From contig NW_008246082.1 of NCBI RefSeq assembly GCF_000281045.1, positions 75,049 to 109,810 of the forward strand: a stretch of DNA of 34,762 nucleotides, read 5' to 3'. Position 1 is the first letter of the stretch. Each line of letters opens with the position of its first letter. Source of the stretch: Saprolegnia diclina VS20. Taxonomy: Eukaryota; Oomycota; Saprolegniomycetes; Saprolegniales; Saprolegniaceae. Shown here piece by piece: positions 1-8,734 of the stretch. The notes beneath the pieces were generated by a model. It made no database searches, was not told the origin of the DNA, and saw only the letters and a program-made list of their open reading frames with translations. The translations under genes and the position numbers were made by a program.

Positions 1-828
1 ACGATCGACGTCAACGAGTACTCGTACCGCCGGCCCGGCAAGACGCTCTTGCACCAATCTGCCGCAATCAACGACGCGCTGTCGACGTCGCTACTCCTCC
101 GCCATGGTGTCCGCGTTAACTGCCTCGACAACGACGATGCGACGCCGCTCCATTTGACATCATCGTACGAGATTGCGCTGCTGCTGCTGGCACACGGCGC
201 TTCGGTTCACAGCAAGCGCCTCGACGGCGCAACGCCTCTGCACCGATCCGCCTCTGCCGCAGTAGCCAAGAGCCTTCTTCAACACGGCGCAAATGTTCTC
301 GCGAGAACAAAGGCCGGTAACACTCCACTGCACCTGACCTCTTTGCCCGAGACGGCAACAACTTTGCTAATGCACGGAGCCCTCGTCGATGCCGTCAACG
401 TCCACGGACACACGCCGCTGCACCTCGCATCGAGTTTTGGTCGCTGGAACGTCGTCCTTGTTCTACTCGCGCACGGTGCACGCACAGACCTTAGAGACAA
501 GGAAGGACGCACGAGTGCAATGATTGCTGCATCCGTCGCCGCGACCTTTGCGCACGCAGCTGCCCACGCAGCAGCCGAGGATCCGCTCGCCAAAGACATG
601 ATACGAACGATCGCGACGCTGTCCTACTGGGAGAAGAAGCGCAACGAAGGTCGCAGCGCCCACCACATACTCTGCGACTTGGCGTGGCGTTGTCTGCGTC
701 CTATCTGCAAGGACCCTCGCGCTGCGCTCCAGCGCACCAAGCTGCCCATGGACGTTCTCGATCTCATTGTCGCGCAGTACGTCGGCCCGTGGGCGATTCC
801 GGAACAAGTTGAAGTTGCGTGTATTTAG
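1..828 (+). CDS. Ankyrin-repeat protein, 3' part (5' end outside window)
   Basis: The reading frame is open from the first base of the window, so only the last 275 residues are seen and the true start lies upstream. Repeats of the ankyrin pattern are clear: DATPLHLTSS, GATPLHRSAS, GNTPLHLTSL and GHTPLHLASS, each followed by a second helix such as ALLLLAHGA, AKSLLQHGA or VVLVLLAHGA. At least five repeats cover roughly residues 14-170. The rest is an Ala-rich helical stretch and a C-terminal tail with LPMDVLDLIVAQYVGPW, which resembles the short C-terminal helices of many oomycete ankyrin proteins. Ankyrin repeats bind other proteins; no catalytic domain is visible, so the specific job is unknown. 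No intron is needed in the visible part. Confidence 0.85.
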   Translation, partial: TIDVNEYSYRRPGKTLLHQSAAINDALSTSLLLRHGVRVNCLDNDDATPLHLTSSYEIALLLLAHGASVHSKRLDGATPLHRSASAAVAKSLLQHGANVLARTKAGNTPLHLTSLPETATTLLMHGALVDAVNVHGHTPLHLASSFGRWNVVLVLLAHGARTDLRDKEGRTSAMIAASVAATFAHAAAHAAAEDPLAKDMIRTIATLSYWEKKRNEGRSAHHILCDLAWRCLRPICKDPRAALQRTKLPMDVLDLIVAQYVGPWAIPEQVEVACI

Positions 829-1243
829 ATGTTACGTTTGAAACATGTTGTCATTTGTATGGGCCGGTTATGGTTAGCGGCATGAACCTTGAACAGGGTC
901 AGATCATTGCTGAAATGCAACGCTGTAGTCCAGCAAGACCAAGGGTATTTCACAACAACAAATTTGTTACGATAGCCCAGCCATTTGCAGTTGGTGTTGG
1001 AAGCTATTGCGATAGGACAGGATCCGCACCGCCTGCCTGCAGGCATCCTTCCTCGCGCCGTATTCCTTCAGACCACGATATCGTCCATGGGTCAATTGAT
1101 GGCTGTAATTGAGTGCTGTGTTTTTATACCTTTCAAATTGTATGGTCCATCGATTTATCAGCAAGAAACCGCTACTGTAGCAAGCATCTGACCGCTTTCC
1201 ATAGAATTGACGCCGGCTTCGAATTTATTTGCTTTGTGACGAG
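829..1243. other. Intergenic region between ankyrin and PH genes
   Basis: This 415-bp stretch has lower GC than the flanking genes and only short overlapping open frames without family signature. It should hold the 3' end of the ankyrin transcript and the promoter of the PH-domain gene. I see no RNA gene or repeat in it. Confidence 0.5.
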
Positions 1244-1609
1244 ATGGACGCAGTGGCCGACCTCGCGCAGCCCGACTTTGAGGGCGAGCTCACGAAGCGC
1301 AGCGTGTGGCTCAAGGAGTGGCGAGCGCGCTACTTCGTGCTCAAGGGTAACAAGCTCTACTTTTGCCGGGCGCAGGGCGAGGCGCCGCATGGCATGATCG
1401 ACCTCTCCGAGTGCTTGACGGTCAAGTCGGCCGAGGAGAAGACCAACAAGCGCTTCTGCTTTGAGATTGCGACGCCCGAGTCGACGTACTACATGCACGC
1501 CGAGAGCGAAGAGAAGAAGGACGCATGGATCGGCGCGATCGGCCGCGCGATCGTCAAGTTTTCGAGCTCGTTCACGGGCGACGACGGCTACGACGAAGAA
1601 GACGTCTAA
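1244..1609 (+). CDS. Small PH-domain protein (121 aa)
   Basis: Nearly the whole protein is one pleckstrin-homology domain, about residues 9-110. It opens with FEGELTKRSVWLKEWRARYF and ends with the C-terminal helix holding the invariant Trp (KKDAWIGAIGRAI). PH domains of this kind bind phosphoinositides and place proteins on membranes; WRARYFVLKGNKLYF is the usual beta2-beta3 pattern. Size and architecture resemble the stand-alone plant protein AtPH1 and similar protist proteins. The start is the ATG at 1244; an upstream in-frame TTG has no support. The tail is acidic (DDGYDEEDV). There is no intron. It ends only 67 bp from the convergent glycosyltransferase gene. Lipid specificity cannot be judged from sequence alone. 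Confidence 0.88.
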   Translation: MDAVADLAQPDFEGELTKRSVWLKEWRARYFVLKGNKLYFCRAQGEAPHGMIDLSECLTVKSAEEKTNKRFCFEIATPESTYYMHAESEEKKDAWIGAIGRAIVKFSSSFTGDDGYDEEDV

Positions 1610-1676
1610 GCACATGGCGGGACAGCCTCTTTTTAATACGCCTATTCCTATTGTACGGCGTCGACATCTCTGACTA

Positions 1677-4033
1677 CTACGTACTATCGGCCAAGTCGAT
1701 CACATAGCGTGTCGAAGTCGGCGGCGCCAGCGGCGCGCGCTCGGGCGACGCCGCCAGCACGATCGGCGGCGACCGCGCAAATACATCGTCAAACACGATA
1801 CTGCGCAGCGCCATCTGCAGCGTCACGTTCCTCGAGCCGATCGGCAAGCGCACGTAAAAGTGCATGCCAGTGTGGAGGACGCAGCCGTAGGCGGCGCCGT
1901 CGATAAGCAAGCACACGACGCCGTCCGCCGGCGGCTCAAAGTTGTGGGTCTCAAAGAACACGTCGACGCTACCCCTGTGATGCATGCACGACTCTGAGAC
2001 TACCTACAGCGCATACACAGATGCGTCTCGCATGTAGCACAAGAGGAAGGGGTACCATCGAGACGCTGGCGTTGCCACGGCCGAGGACCAGCGGCCGCGT
2101 CTTGCCAATGGCCAGCATCGAAGCCACATGCGCCACGTCCCATGTCGGCGGGTCCGTACTTGTCAAGCGCTGAAAGAGACGTTGGAGTCGGTCGTTGTCC
2201 GGCTGCACACGCACCGTATGCCCATGCGCAAGTCCCATCGCGAGCAAATAGTCGGTGCCACCGACGTCCTGGGTCCCCGGAATGAAGATCGCATCGCAGT
2301 CGTGACGCGCTAAAAGGCGATGCAGCGAGTCGTTGCCAGGGGCGGCGTAGGCCACGCGTATGCCCATCGACGCGAGCTGCGTCATTGCATAACGGGCGTC
2401 GTGGGCATGCCGCTCGGGCACGACCACCGTGATACGTAGACCTTGGTCGAGGTCCCCGAACAGACGCAGCAGGCGCTGCTCATCGTCGTCCCAGTCGCCA
2501 ACGATGAGCACGTCGCACGGCACGGACGGTGGTTCCACGGACGCGATAGCTACTGGCCATCCGAAGGCGTTCTGGACGTTGGTGCGGGCGCGCCGCACTT
2601 GGTCGAATTGATCGGGCTGCGTAAAGTACACAATGTCATACAAGGCGCCCTCCTTTTCAAACCCGTCGTTGTATCGTAGTGGCGCGAGGAGGAAGAGCCC
2701 CTTGGCGCACGGCAGCGCCATGAAGCGGAAGGTTCGCTCCAAGGCACTGTCGTACGCACTGAGCAGCAGCACGAGATCATGCGGTTGCATCGCTGCTGTC
2801 GTGAATGTCGAAAGCTCGCTGCTTATATGGACAAGGAAGAGGCGCTCGAGTGTGGCCAGCGCCGGCAGTACCACATCGTGTACGAACAGCGCACTCAGCA
2901 AGTGCGACGCCAGCCAAATGTCGTCCATTACGACCAAGAGCTTGGGTTTGTGAATGCGGTCGCTGTCGCGCGGTGAGAGCTGACGGTGTGTCGCGAGAAC
3001 GAACGCTGCGCGCGGGGCGTACGTGTGGTGGGTGCGTATATATGCCGCCAAGTCGTCTGGCGAGTAGGAATATGCATAGTCGGTCGTCACGAGCTGTGCC
3101 AAATGACGCGTCATGTCGCCAGGCGCCTTGTAGTAGAGCACACGGTCGCCGACGAGGGCCTCGAGCGCCGACGAGTGATCGCTGATCAAGATGCGCCCGA
3201 CGGCGAGCGCCTCAAAGACCCGGTTGTTGATCATGCCGGATGCGCGCTGCCCGTCCATCGTCGCGCCAAGAACCACTTTGGCCGCGTGATAGACGTCCCA
3301 CAAGTCGGCGGCTGGCAAGACACCGGCCCAGAACGGTGCAAACTCGGGGTGCATCTCCCACGCGTAGCCATAGATGCGAAGGCCAAAGGGAATCGCCTCT
3401 CGCAGCATGGATGCGAGATGCTGCTTGGTCATGATGCCAACGGCGTTGCCGACGTAGACGACAGGAGGGATGGCGGTGTACGGATTATAGGCTGGAGCTG
3501 GCGGCGGCGGTGTCGCGGCCAAGAGCAAGTACTCGGTCACGGCCGCAAACGGGGATAGATGCTGCAGCGCGTCGTGGCTGTTGACAAAGAAGCCGTCCAC
3601 GTCCAGCATCTGCAACGTGCTGAGACCTACGGTGCATAAGCCAACGGTATTGGCATGGGCGTCAATGGCAACCGGGAAAGTCGGGGTCCAAGCAGTAGAA
3701 ATACACACGGGCGTGCCCGTGTGTGGCCCGTCGGATCTCGTGGATGAAGGCCGTGATCGCGGGGAACCAGCCCTCGATGAAGACGATATCCCACACACGA
3801 TCTTGAAGCGCGCCGTAGCTGCTGGGGTACATGAGCTGTACGTGGTGGCCGTCGGCGACAAAGGCGGCTTGGAAGCCAGCGCAGGTCATTTCAGAGCCGA
3901 TGACGAGCACGTCTGTCGACGAGTGGGCCTGCGCGTGGACGATGATGTTGAGCGACGAGGCGCATGCTTGATCCGTCTCTGCGACGGCGAGCCCGACGAG
4001 CACGAGCCAAAGGAGAGCGAGACGACGGGCCAT
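1677..4033 (-). CDS. Secreted CgeB-like glycosyltransferase (GT-B, group 1), 3 exons
   Basis: Coding exons on the minus strand are 4033-3673, 3626-2056 and 2003-1677 (752 aa). The introns are 46 nt and 52 nt. The first was placed because it restores CLDPDFPG followed by LSTLQMLDVDGFFVNS; the second joins NASVSM to VVSESCMHHRGSVDVFFET. Residues 1-20 (MARRLALLWLVLVGLAVAE) form a signal peptide, so the enzyme acts in the secretory pathway or outside the cell. Residues about 230-300 (WDVYHAAKVVLGATMDGQ, then MINNRVFEALAVGRILISD and an ALEALVGDRVLYY segment) match the C-terminal half of Glyco_trans_1_2 / CgeB proteins, where the conserved Arg-x-Phe-Glu holds the sugar nucleotide. A further 350 residues repeat a Rossmann-like pattern. 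Donor and acceptor sugars are unknown. The 3' exon is less certain than the first junction. Confidence 0.78.
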
Positions 4034-4345
4034 GCAGTCAAACCACGGAAACGAATTGCGCGTCATGTGATTGGTCGAAAAATATAGAATGGTCGCCTTG
4101 ATTGGCTGACGCCAGCCATATCTTGCACTGCTGTTGCCAGCATGACATGAGGAGATCGTCGCGCGGCAGGCACGGGTCGACGGGGCCTGTTGCAATGCCG
4201 GCGACTCAGTCCGTATGCAGAGGTACTCAGACCCGCCGGTATTAGTACGCTGCGTGAGTAGCCGATCAATCTCAGTGCGGAAGGTGCCGGCACCTCGCGG
4301 ATCTCGTCCGCCACGTTCTTATAGCCGCACATATCTGCTTTTGCC
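4034..4345. promoter_or_regulatory. Divergent promoter region with two CCAATCA boxes
   Basis: The region separates the divergently transcribed glycosyltransferase (-) and secreted protein (+) genes. Two TGATTGG motifs (4069-4075 and 4099-4105), reading CCAATCA on the minus strand, lie 36-72 bp upstream of the glycosyltransferase ATG. The same heptamer recurs close upstream of several other genes in this window. No open frame here looks like a gene. Confidence 0.45.
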
Positions 4346-4900
4346 ATGCCGTCCTTGCTCGCTGCACTCTTTCTAGCCAGCCTTACACTCGCTGCGGCCG
4401 GTGGCGCGTGTGGCAAAGTACCGTCCATGGCCCCGTCCTTGACGCCGTCGCCGCTGCCACCACCAAGCCCCTGCAGCGCGTTTGTCGACGGAGCCATCAT
4501 CACGCTCTTTGCTGCGGACTTTGGGTATTGGAGCTTGGACAATTACTTGGCGCTGGCGACGGACGTGCCCACGAGCTTGACAGTTCTCTCGACAAGTTCC
4601 GGGACGTTTGCGCTGCACGACGACGTTCCCAACTACTTTGGCATCCTCATCGACCCATCGGCGTTCACAAACCTCGTCATACCCTATAACGACGCGTCAA
4701 CGCCAGAGACGAGCTTTGCGTGCGTCGACGTCGGTGACAACTGCGTTGCGCTTCGCGACATGAACGGCAACTTTGTGCGTCCGTGTCCGAGTTGCGTCCC
4801 AGAGAACGATGCGATGACACCGTATCTCGCATGCACGCCGCCTGTCAATGGCCAACCAACGACGGCGCACGCGTGGACGGTTAACGTGCCTGCACCTTAA
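4346..4900 (+). CDS. Secreted Cys-containing protein, unknown function (184 aa)
   Basis: The first 19 residues (MPSLLAALFLASLTLAAAG) are a typical signal peptide. They are followed by a short Pro/Ser/Thr linker (PSMAPSLTPSPLPPPSP) and a compact domain of about 140 residues. The mature part has seven Cys, including a CPSC motif near the C-terminus. There is no membrane segment and no RxLR or LFLAK motif, so it is not a recognisable host-directed effector. I do not recognise the family. The ATG at 4346 directly starts the signal peptide and the gene has no intron. It converges with the next gene (165 bp apart). Secretion is well supported; a wall-associated or extracellular role is inference. 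Confidence 0.75.
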   Translation: MPSLLAALFLASLTLAAAGGACGKVPSMAPSLTPSPLPPPSPCSAFVDGAIITLFAADFGYWSLDNYLALATDVPTSLTVLSTSSGTFALHDDVPNYFGILIDPSAFTNLVIPYNDASTPETSFACVDVGDNCVALRDMNGNFVRPCPSCVPENDAMTPYLACTPPVNGQPTTAHAWTVNVPAP

Positions 4901-5065
4901 CAACGCGGGCCACACAGCAGCACACTGGGTCCGTATTCACCGTGTAGCACCACTTGGTATACCATGCGACACGCACTGCCGTCTTCTAGTCTAACGTCAA
5001 CACATTGTCATTCCTTTACATCTAATATGTACAAATACATTGAAACAACGAGGTGGGTCTCGGGA

Positions 5066-5716
5066 CTAGAGACGAAGCGATGTGTCGTCCGTTGAACTCG
5101 GAACCGGTATCGATGGCGAGTCGGTCATGGGCGACGATGGCGGGCTAAGTGCTTCAAAGCGAAGCACTTGTTGGACATGCGAGTATACATCGTCGTCAGG
5201 CGCTGCGTCTCGTGTGCTAGCATCGACGGGAGAAAGACTATGTAGCGACGACGACGACGATGGTGGTGACGTCGTCGTCGTCCGAGGCGTCATATTCAGC
5301 CTACTGTCGTAGGCAGCCACGGGAAAGACCTCGGACGCCTTGCGTGGCGCGTACAGTTTGAGTTTGTCCATTTGCATGCGCCGCGCATCGACTTGCTTGG
5401 CGTAAAAGGCCATCGCATCGACGCACTGCCGATGGAGCGCTGCGTTGTCCGGCTTGGGTGGCGCTGGGCGCTGGACGCTTTGATAGTTGTAGGGAGCTTG
5501 GCGCGCTTCGTACGCCCCGAAAATCGCGTCGTCGTCTCGCAGCCAGGATGCAGTTTGCGACATGTCGATGAGAGGCGCTGGCGACTCGTGCCACTCGGTG
5601 GGCCGCGGCGCGGGGACGGGCAGCCTCGACGGCGGCGGCGGGCTCATGGGGCCACCGCGTGGAGGCAGCTTGAGCGGCGGACGCGTCATCGGGCTCATTG
5701 GTAGCGGGCTCTGCAT
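5066..5716 (-). CDS. Unknown Pro/Ser-rich protein (216 aa)
   Basis: A single uninterrupted reading frame. The first 45 residues are Pro-rich and basic (PPLKLPPRGGPMSPPPPSR). The middle, residues about 50-130, is the most protein-like part: MSQTASWLRDDDAIFGAYEA, then a segment with ALHRQCVDAMAFYAKQVDAR that could form a helix. The last third is Ser/Thr/Pro/Asp-rich and probably disordered, with many SP/TP sites. No known domain is visible. Another minus-strand frame opens at 5750 and overlaps this one, but its composition (Ala/Arg-rich) looks like a shadow. The gene is supported mainly by ordered codon usage in the middle third, so confidence is moderate. Confidence 0.55.
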   Translation of the reverse strand: MQSPLPMSPMTRPPLKLPPRGGPMSPPPPSRLPVPAPRPTEWHESPAPLIDMSQTASWLRDDDAIFGAYEARQAPYNYQSVQRPAPPKPDNAALHRQCVDAMAFYAKQVDARRMQMDKLKLYAPRKASEVFPVAAYDSRLNMTPRTTTTSPPSSSSSLHSLSPVDASTRDAAPDDDVYSHVQQVLRFEALSPPSSPMTDSPSIPVPSSTDDTSLRL

Positions 5717-5833
5717 TCGATTGCGTGGGCACTTTGAAGCGAGTGTACACGCCGGATATACGACGGACAGTCGTTATGCAACTGGCGCTGTGTAACTGGC
5801 GACGGCGTATGGGACTGCCACGTCATCGGTGCC

Positions 5834-6311
5834 GTGCGCTGCATACTAGTACGTGAGTTAATCGAAGTCACGAGCCCCTTCTTGAAGCAGCCTGCGACGG
5901 TTGAGGCGACGGGCGGCTGGTGCAGCGACCTCGTTGGGTTTACGTGGCACTTGGCCGCCATCGGATCCCAGCTTGAGATCCTCGCCTCGCGCTTCTCAAC
6001 GACACCCGAGATTGTGTTGACAACGGCGACACAAGAGAAGCGTGTTGACAACGGCGACGCAAGCCAAGCGTGTCGTCGGGTGTGTTGCGGGCGACGACAC
6101 TGTCACGATCGACGCCGCCGCAGTCCTCCTCCTCTGCCGAATGTGGTCGCACGCACGGTGGACCCGAGTTGTGCAATACGGAGCGTCGCTGCCTCTAATC
6201 AGCTTTATGTTGATTGCGCAGATCTTGGGCTCGAAAGCTCTCGCGACTACAAGCGCAGTGTGGCTGCCGTTCTGGATACTCCTCATCTGGTTGTTTCGGT
6301 TCAGAGGCTAA
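5834..6311 (+). pseudogene. Possible membrane-protein gene shifted by a 28-nt tandem duplication
   Basis: Two frames that look like parts of one protein meet at a direct tandem repeat. The upstream frame has RELIEVTSPFLKQPATVE and a WHLAAIGSQLEILASRF segment. The downstream frame has two likely membrane helices (ASLPLISFMLIAQILGSKAL and VWLPFWILLIWLFRF). The repeat units 6014-6041 and 6042-6069 match at 25 of 28 positions; 28 is not a multiple of three, so the duplication moves the downstream part out of frame. With one copy the frame would run from about 5834 to 6311. There is no clear ATG; an upstream exon ending before an AG near 5849 is possible. I do not recognise the family. It may be a relict or a chance pairing of frames. 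Confidence 0.28.
6014..6069 (+). repeat. 28-bp tandem duplication (2 copies, 25/28 identical)
   Basis: Units 6014-6041 and 6042-6069 both start GTGTTGACAACGGCGAC and differ at three positions. The length is not divisible by three, so within the possible gene it changes the frame. The differences between copies suggest that it is not a very recent event. Confidence 0.9.
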
Positions 6312-6650
6312 GTCAAAAATCATTCGATTGTTGAATAATGCGTCTTTGATACCAAGAAACAAGCGTACGAGTCCATCACATAGCTATACTACAACTCGAG
6401 TTTTCCCACAAAGAAGCGTTGTCCATGGTGCCCCAGACCTGCAAATACGATGCAAGCCAACACCGTTTCCAGAAGAGTCGAGAAGGCTTGCAGCGTGTGG
6501 TTATAAACCTAGTATTATCTCATTGTCGCATAGCCGATAAGACAATAAGATGTCAGGAAGACGAGCATCTGGCAACTTCAACACGATCCGGAAAAAGATC
6601 GGGAAGATACGTCGCTTTGATTGGTCAAAGTGCACTCTTCGATTTTTGCC
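6312..6650. promoter_or_regulatory. Upstream region of the LarC gene with TGATTGG box
   Basis: This 339-bp non-coding stretch is A/T-richer than the genes. A TGATTGG box (6618-6624) sits 27 bp before the LarC ATG, in line with CCAAT-type boxes close to other starts in this window. No protein-like frame or RNA gene was seen. Confidence 0.45.
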
Positions 6651-8535
6651 ATGACCAAGATTGCGTACTTCGACTGCTCAGCCGGCGCCGCCGGCGACAT
6701 GATCCTCGCGTCGCTCATCGATGCTGTGTGTCTTCTTCGCTGCCTTGTTAGCTCATGAGGGGCTGCGCTAGGGCGCCCCGATCGCCGACATTGAGGCCGG
6801 CCTCGCGACCATCTTTGCCATCCGCGGCGAGTGGGGCCTCGCCACCGAGCGCGTCTGGAAGAGCACGGGCCGCATCGCCGCCACCAAAGTCAATGTCTCG
6901 TCCGTGCACAAGCACGCGCCGACGGCACCTCCAGGGACCCCGCCCCGTGACCACCACCATGATCATGATCATGACCACCACCATGATCATGACCACCACC
7001 ATGATCATAGCCACGGTCATGGGCATCACCATGACCATGATGACGACGAGGATCACGACCATGCCCACGACCACGAGCGCAATTTGGCGAGTATCTGTGC
7101 GATGCTGGACGCCAGTGGACTCTCGCCATGGGTGCGAGAGAAGAGCAAGGACGTGTTTGCGTGCTTGGCGCGCGCCGAAGCCCGCGCCCATGGAACCAGC
7201 GTCGACCACGTACTCACCATCGTCTTCATTGTTTCTTGACAGCGTGCGTAGGTGCATTTCCATGAAGTCGGTGCGATCGACAGCATCATCGATACGGTCG
7301 GGTCGGTGCTCGCCCTCGAGCTTCTGCACGTCGACGAGGTGCACTGCTCGCCGCTGCCGTACTCGAACGGCTTTGTCAAGTGCATGCACGGCCTCATGCC
7401 GGTGCCCGTGCCTGCGACGCTCGACCTCATGCAAGGCGTCCCCGTCATCCCGGCGCCCAAAGGGTACAAATTCGTCGCTTCCTCTATGTTTTGGCATTTT
7501 TCGTGCTATTCTAGCGCAACGGGAGAGCTCGTGACGCCGACGGGCATGAGTCTCATGAAGGCGCTGGCCACCTCGTTTGGCCCACCACCGGCGTTCATCC
7601 CGCATACGCACGGTACGCGGTAGCCACCCGGCAACCAAACCATCACCCTTCGCAGGGAGCGGCGCCGGCACCAAGGACTTTCCTGGCCACGCCAACATTG
7701 TGCGCGTCGTCATTGGTGACGCGACGCATCCAGTGAGTCGTCCGACGCCAAGCCCAAGCAACGACGAGAGCGTTGTCGTCCTCGAGACGAACCTCGATGA
7801 CATGAACCCGCAGGTTGTTGTGCGATTTTTCCATCCAGATTTGTGGTACACGGTATCACACGCTCGATTTTTAGATTCTAAGCCACGTCCAAGAGCTTCT
7901 CTTTGAACAAGGGGCGCTGGACGTGTGGTGGCAGCCCATCCAGGTGTGCTTCTAACCAATGTGTTGCTCCAGATTTTGATGCTAGTTCTTACCAGATGAA
8001 GAAGAACCGACCGGGTATTCTTCTCTCGTACTCGCACACGGTCGATGCGTCAAGACTTATCTCGACACTTGGTAGCGTGCTCTGCCAGCCTGACGGCGTC
8101 AACGCGCTCTCCAACACGCTGTTTTGCGAAACCACAACCCTAGGCATTCGCCGGTACGACGTCGTACCATCACTGCTACCGTCGCTTAGCCTTGGCCGAC
8201 TGCACTAGGCGCACGATGGAGCGAGCGGTGCTCAAGCGGTCGTTCCTTACGGTCACCTCGCTGTATGGCCCGGCCTCGGTCAAGGTGGGATCGCAACTGC
8301 TGACAGCAAGCTTCATTGTACTGCGTAGGTGGGGTATCTCAACGGCGCGCCTGTGAACGTCCAGCCAGAGTTTGACGACTGCCAGGTAGACGCAATAGTG
8401 TGCGTACGTACATGGTGCAACCATTGAGGTGCGTAGAAGCTCGCGCTTGCCGCCAACGTCCCGATCAAGACGGTCCTGGCCGAGGTCCAAGCACTCGCCC
8501 GAGCCTGCTTGAAGAAGGAAGCGCCCATGGCCTAG
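6651..8535 (+). CDS. larC: LarC-type nickel-insertion protein (Ni-pincer cofactor synthesis), 11 exons, 463 aa
   Basis: Exons: 6651-6725, 6772-7209, 7252-7463, 7515-7612, 7656-7813, 7875-7943, 7996-8027, 8076-8153, 8209-8284, 8329-8385, 8437-8535. The spliced protein follows the LarC (DUF111) family from end to end. It begins [20 protein letters not shown]. It then has [116 protein letters not shown] and [10 protein letters not shown]. Bacterial LarC inserts nickel, using CTP, into the pyridinium dithiocarboxylate mononucleotide that becomes the lactate racemase cofactor. Between about residues 60 and 110 there is a His/Asp repeat tract likely to bind metal. Every junction is set by family similarity. 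No signal or transit peptide is evident. LarB, LarE and LarA partners are not in this window. Confidence 0.92.
6949..7076 (+). repeat. His/Asp-coding simple repeat inside LarC
   Basis: Imperfect copies of a GATCATGACCACCACCAT-like unit encode alternating runs of His and Asp, then a mixed His/Gly/Asp/Glu segment. The tract lies in the loop after the first LarC domain, where His-rich inserts are also known in prokaryotic members. Repeat slippage probably drives its length. Confidence 0.85.
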
Positions 8536-8675
8536 TCGCTACGTCTCCCTAGCAACAAATCTCTACCGCTGTGTATAAAATGCTTGTTGAGCTGAAGCAA
8601 AGTCCAAGTCGTTCCGTGTGCTTGCATTGGCCAGCACACCACATTGTTGGCATTGGGGCGCCAAATTTGAAGTCC

Positions 8676-8699
8676 TTTTATCCGTACGTCCGGATAAAA
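8676..8699. repeat. Hairpin dyad, arms TTTTATCCG / CGGATAAAA
   Basis: Perfect 9-bp arms with a 6-nt centre, 36-59 bp upstream of the AAR2 start codon. Both arms, including the 13-mer GTCCGGATAAAAT (8688-8700), recur in a second dyad at 33922-33953. It could be a regulatory dyad or the end of a small element. Confidence 0.75.
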
Positions 8700-8734
8700 T
8701 GTAGCAATATCTGCTGGAAGGTCAAATTTGAGCG

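Noticed and set aside
6748-8037. 429-codon minus-strand open frame over LarC
   Set aside because: Shadow of LarC exons; its Val/Met repeat mirrors the His/Asp repeat.
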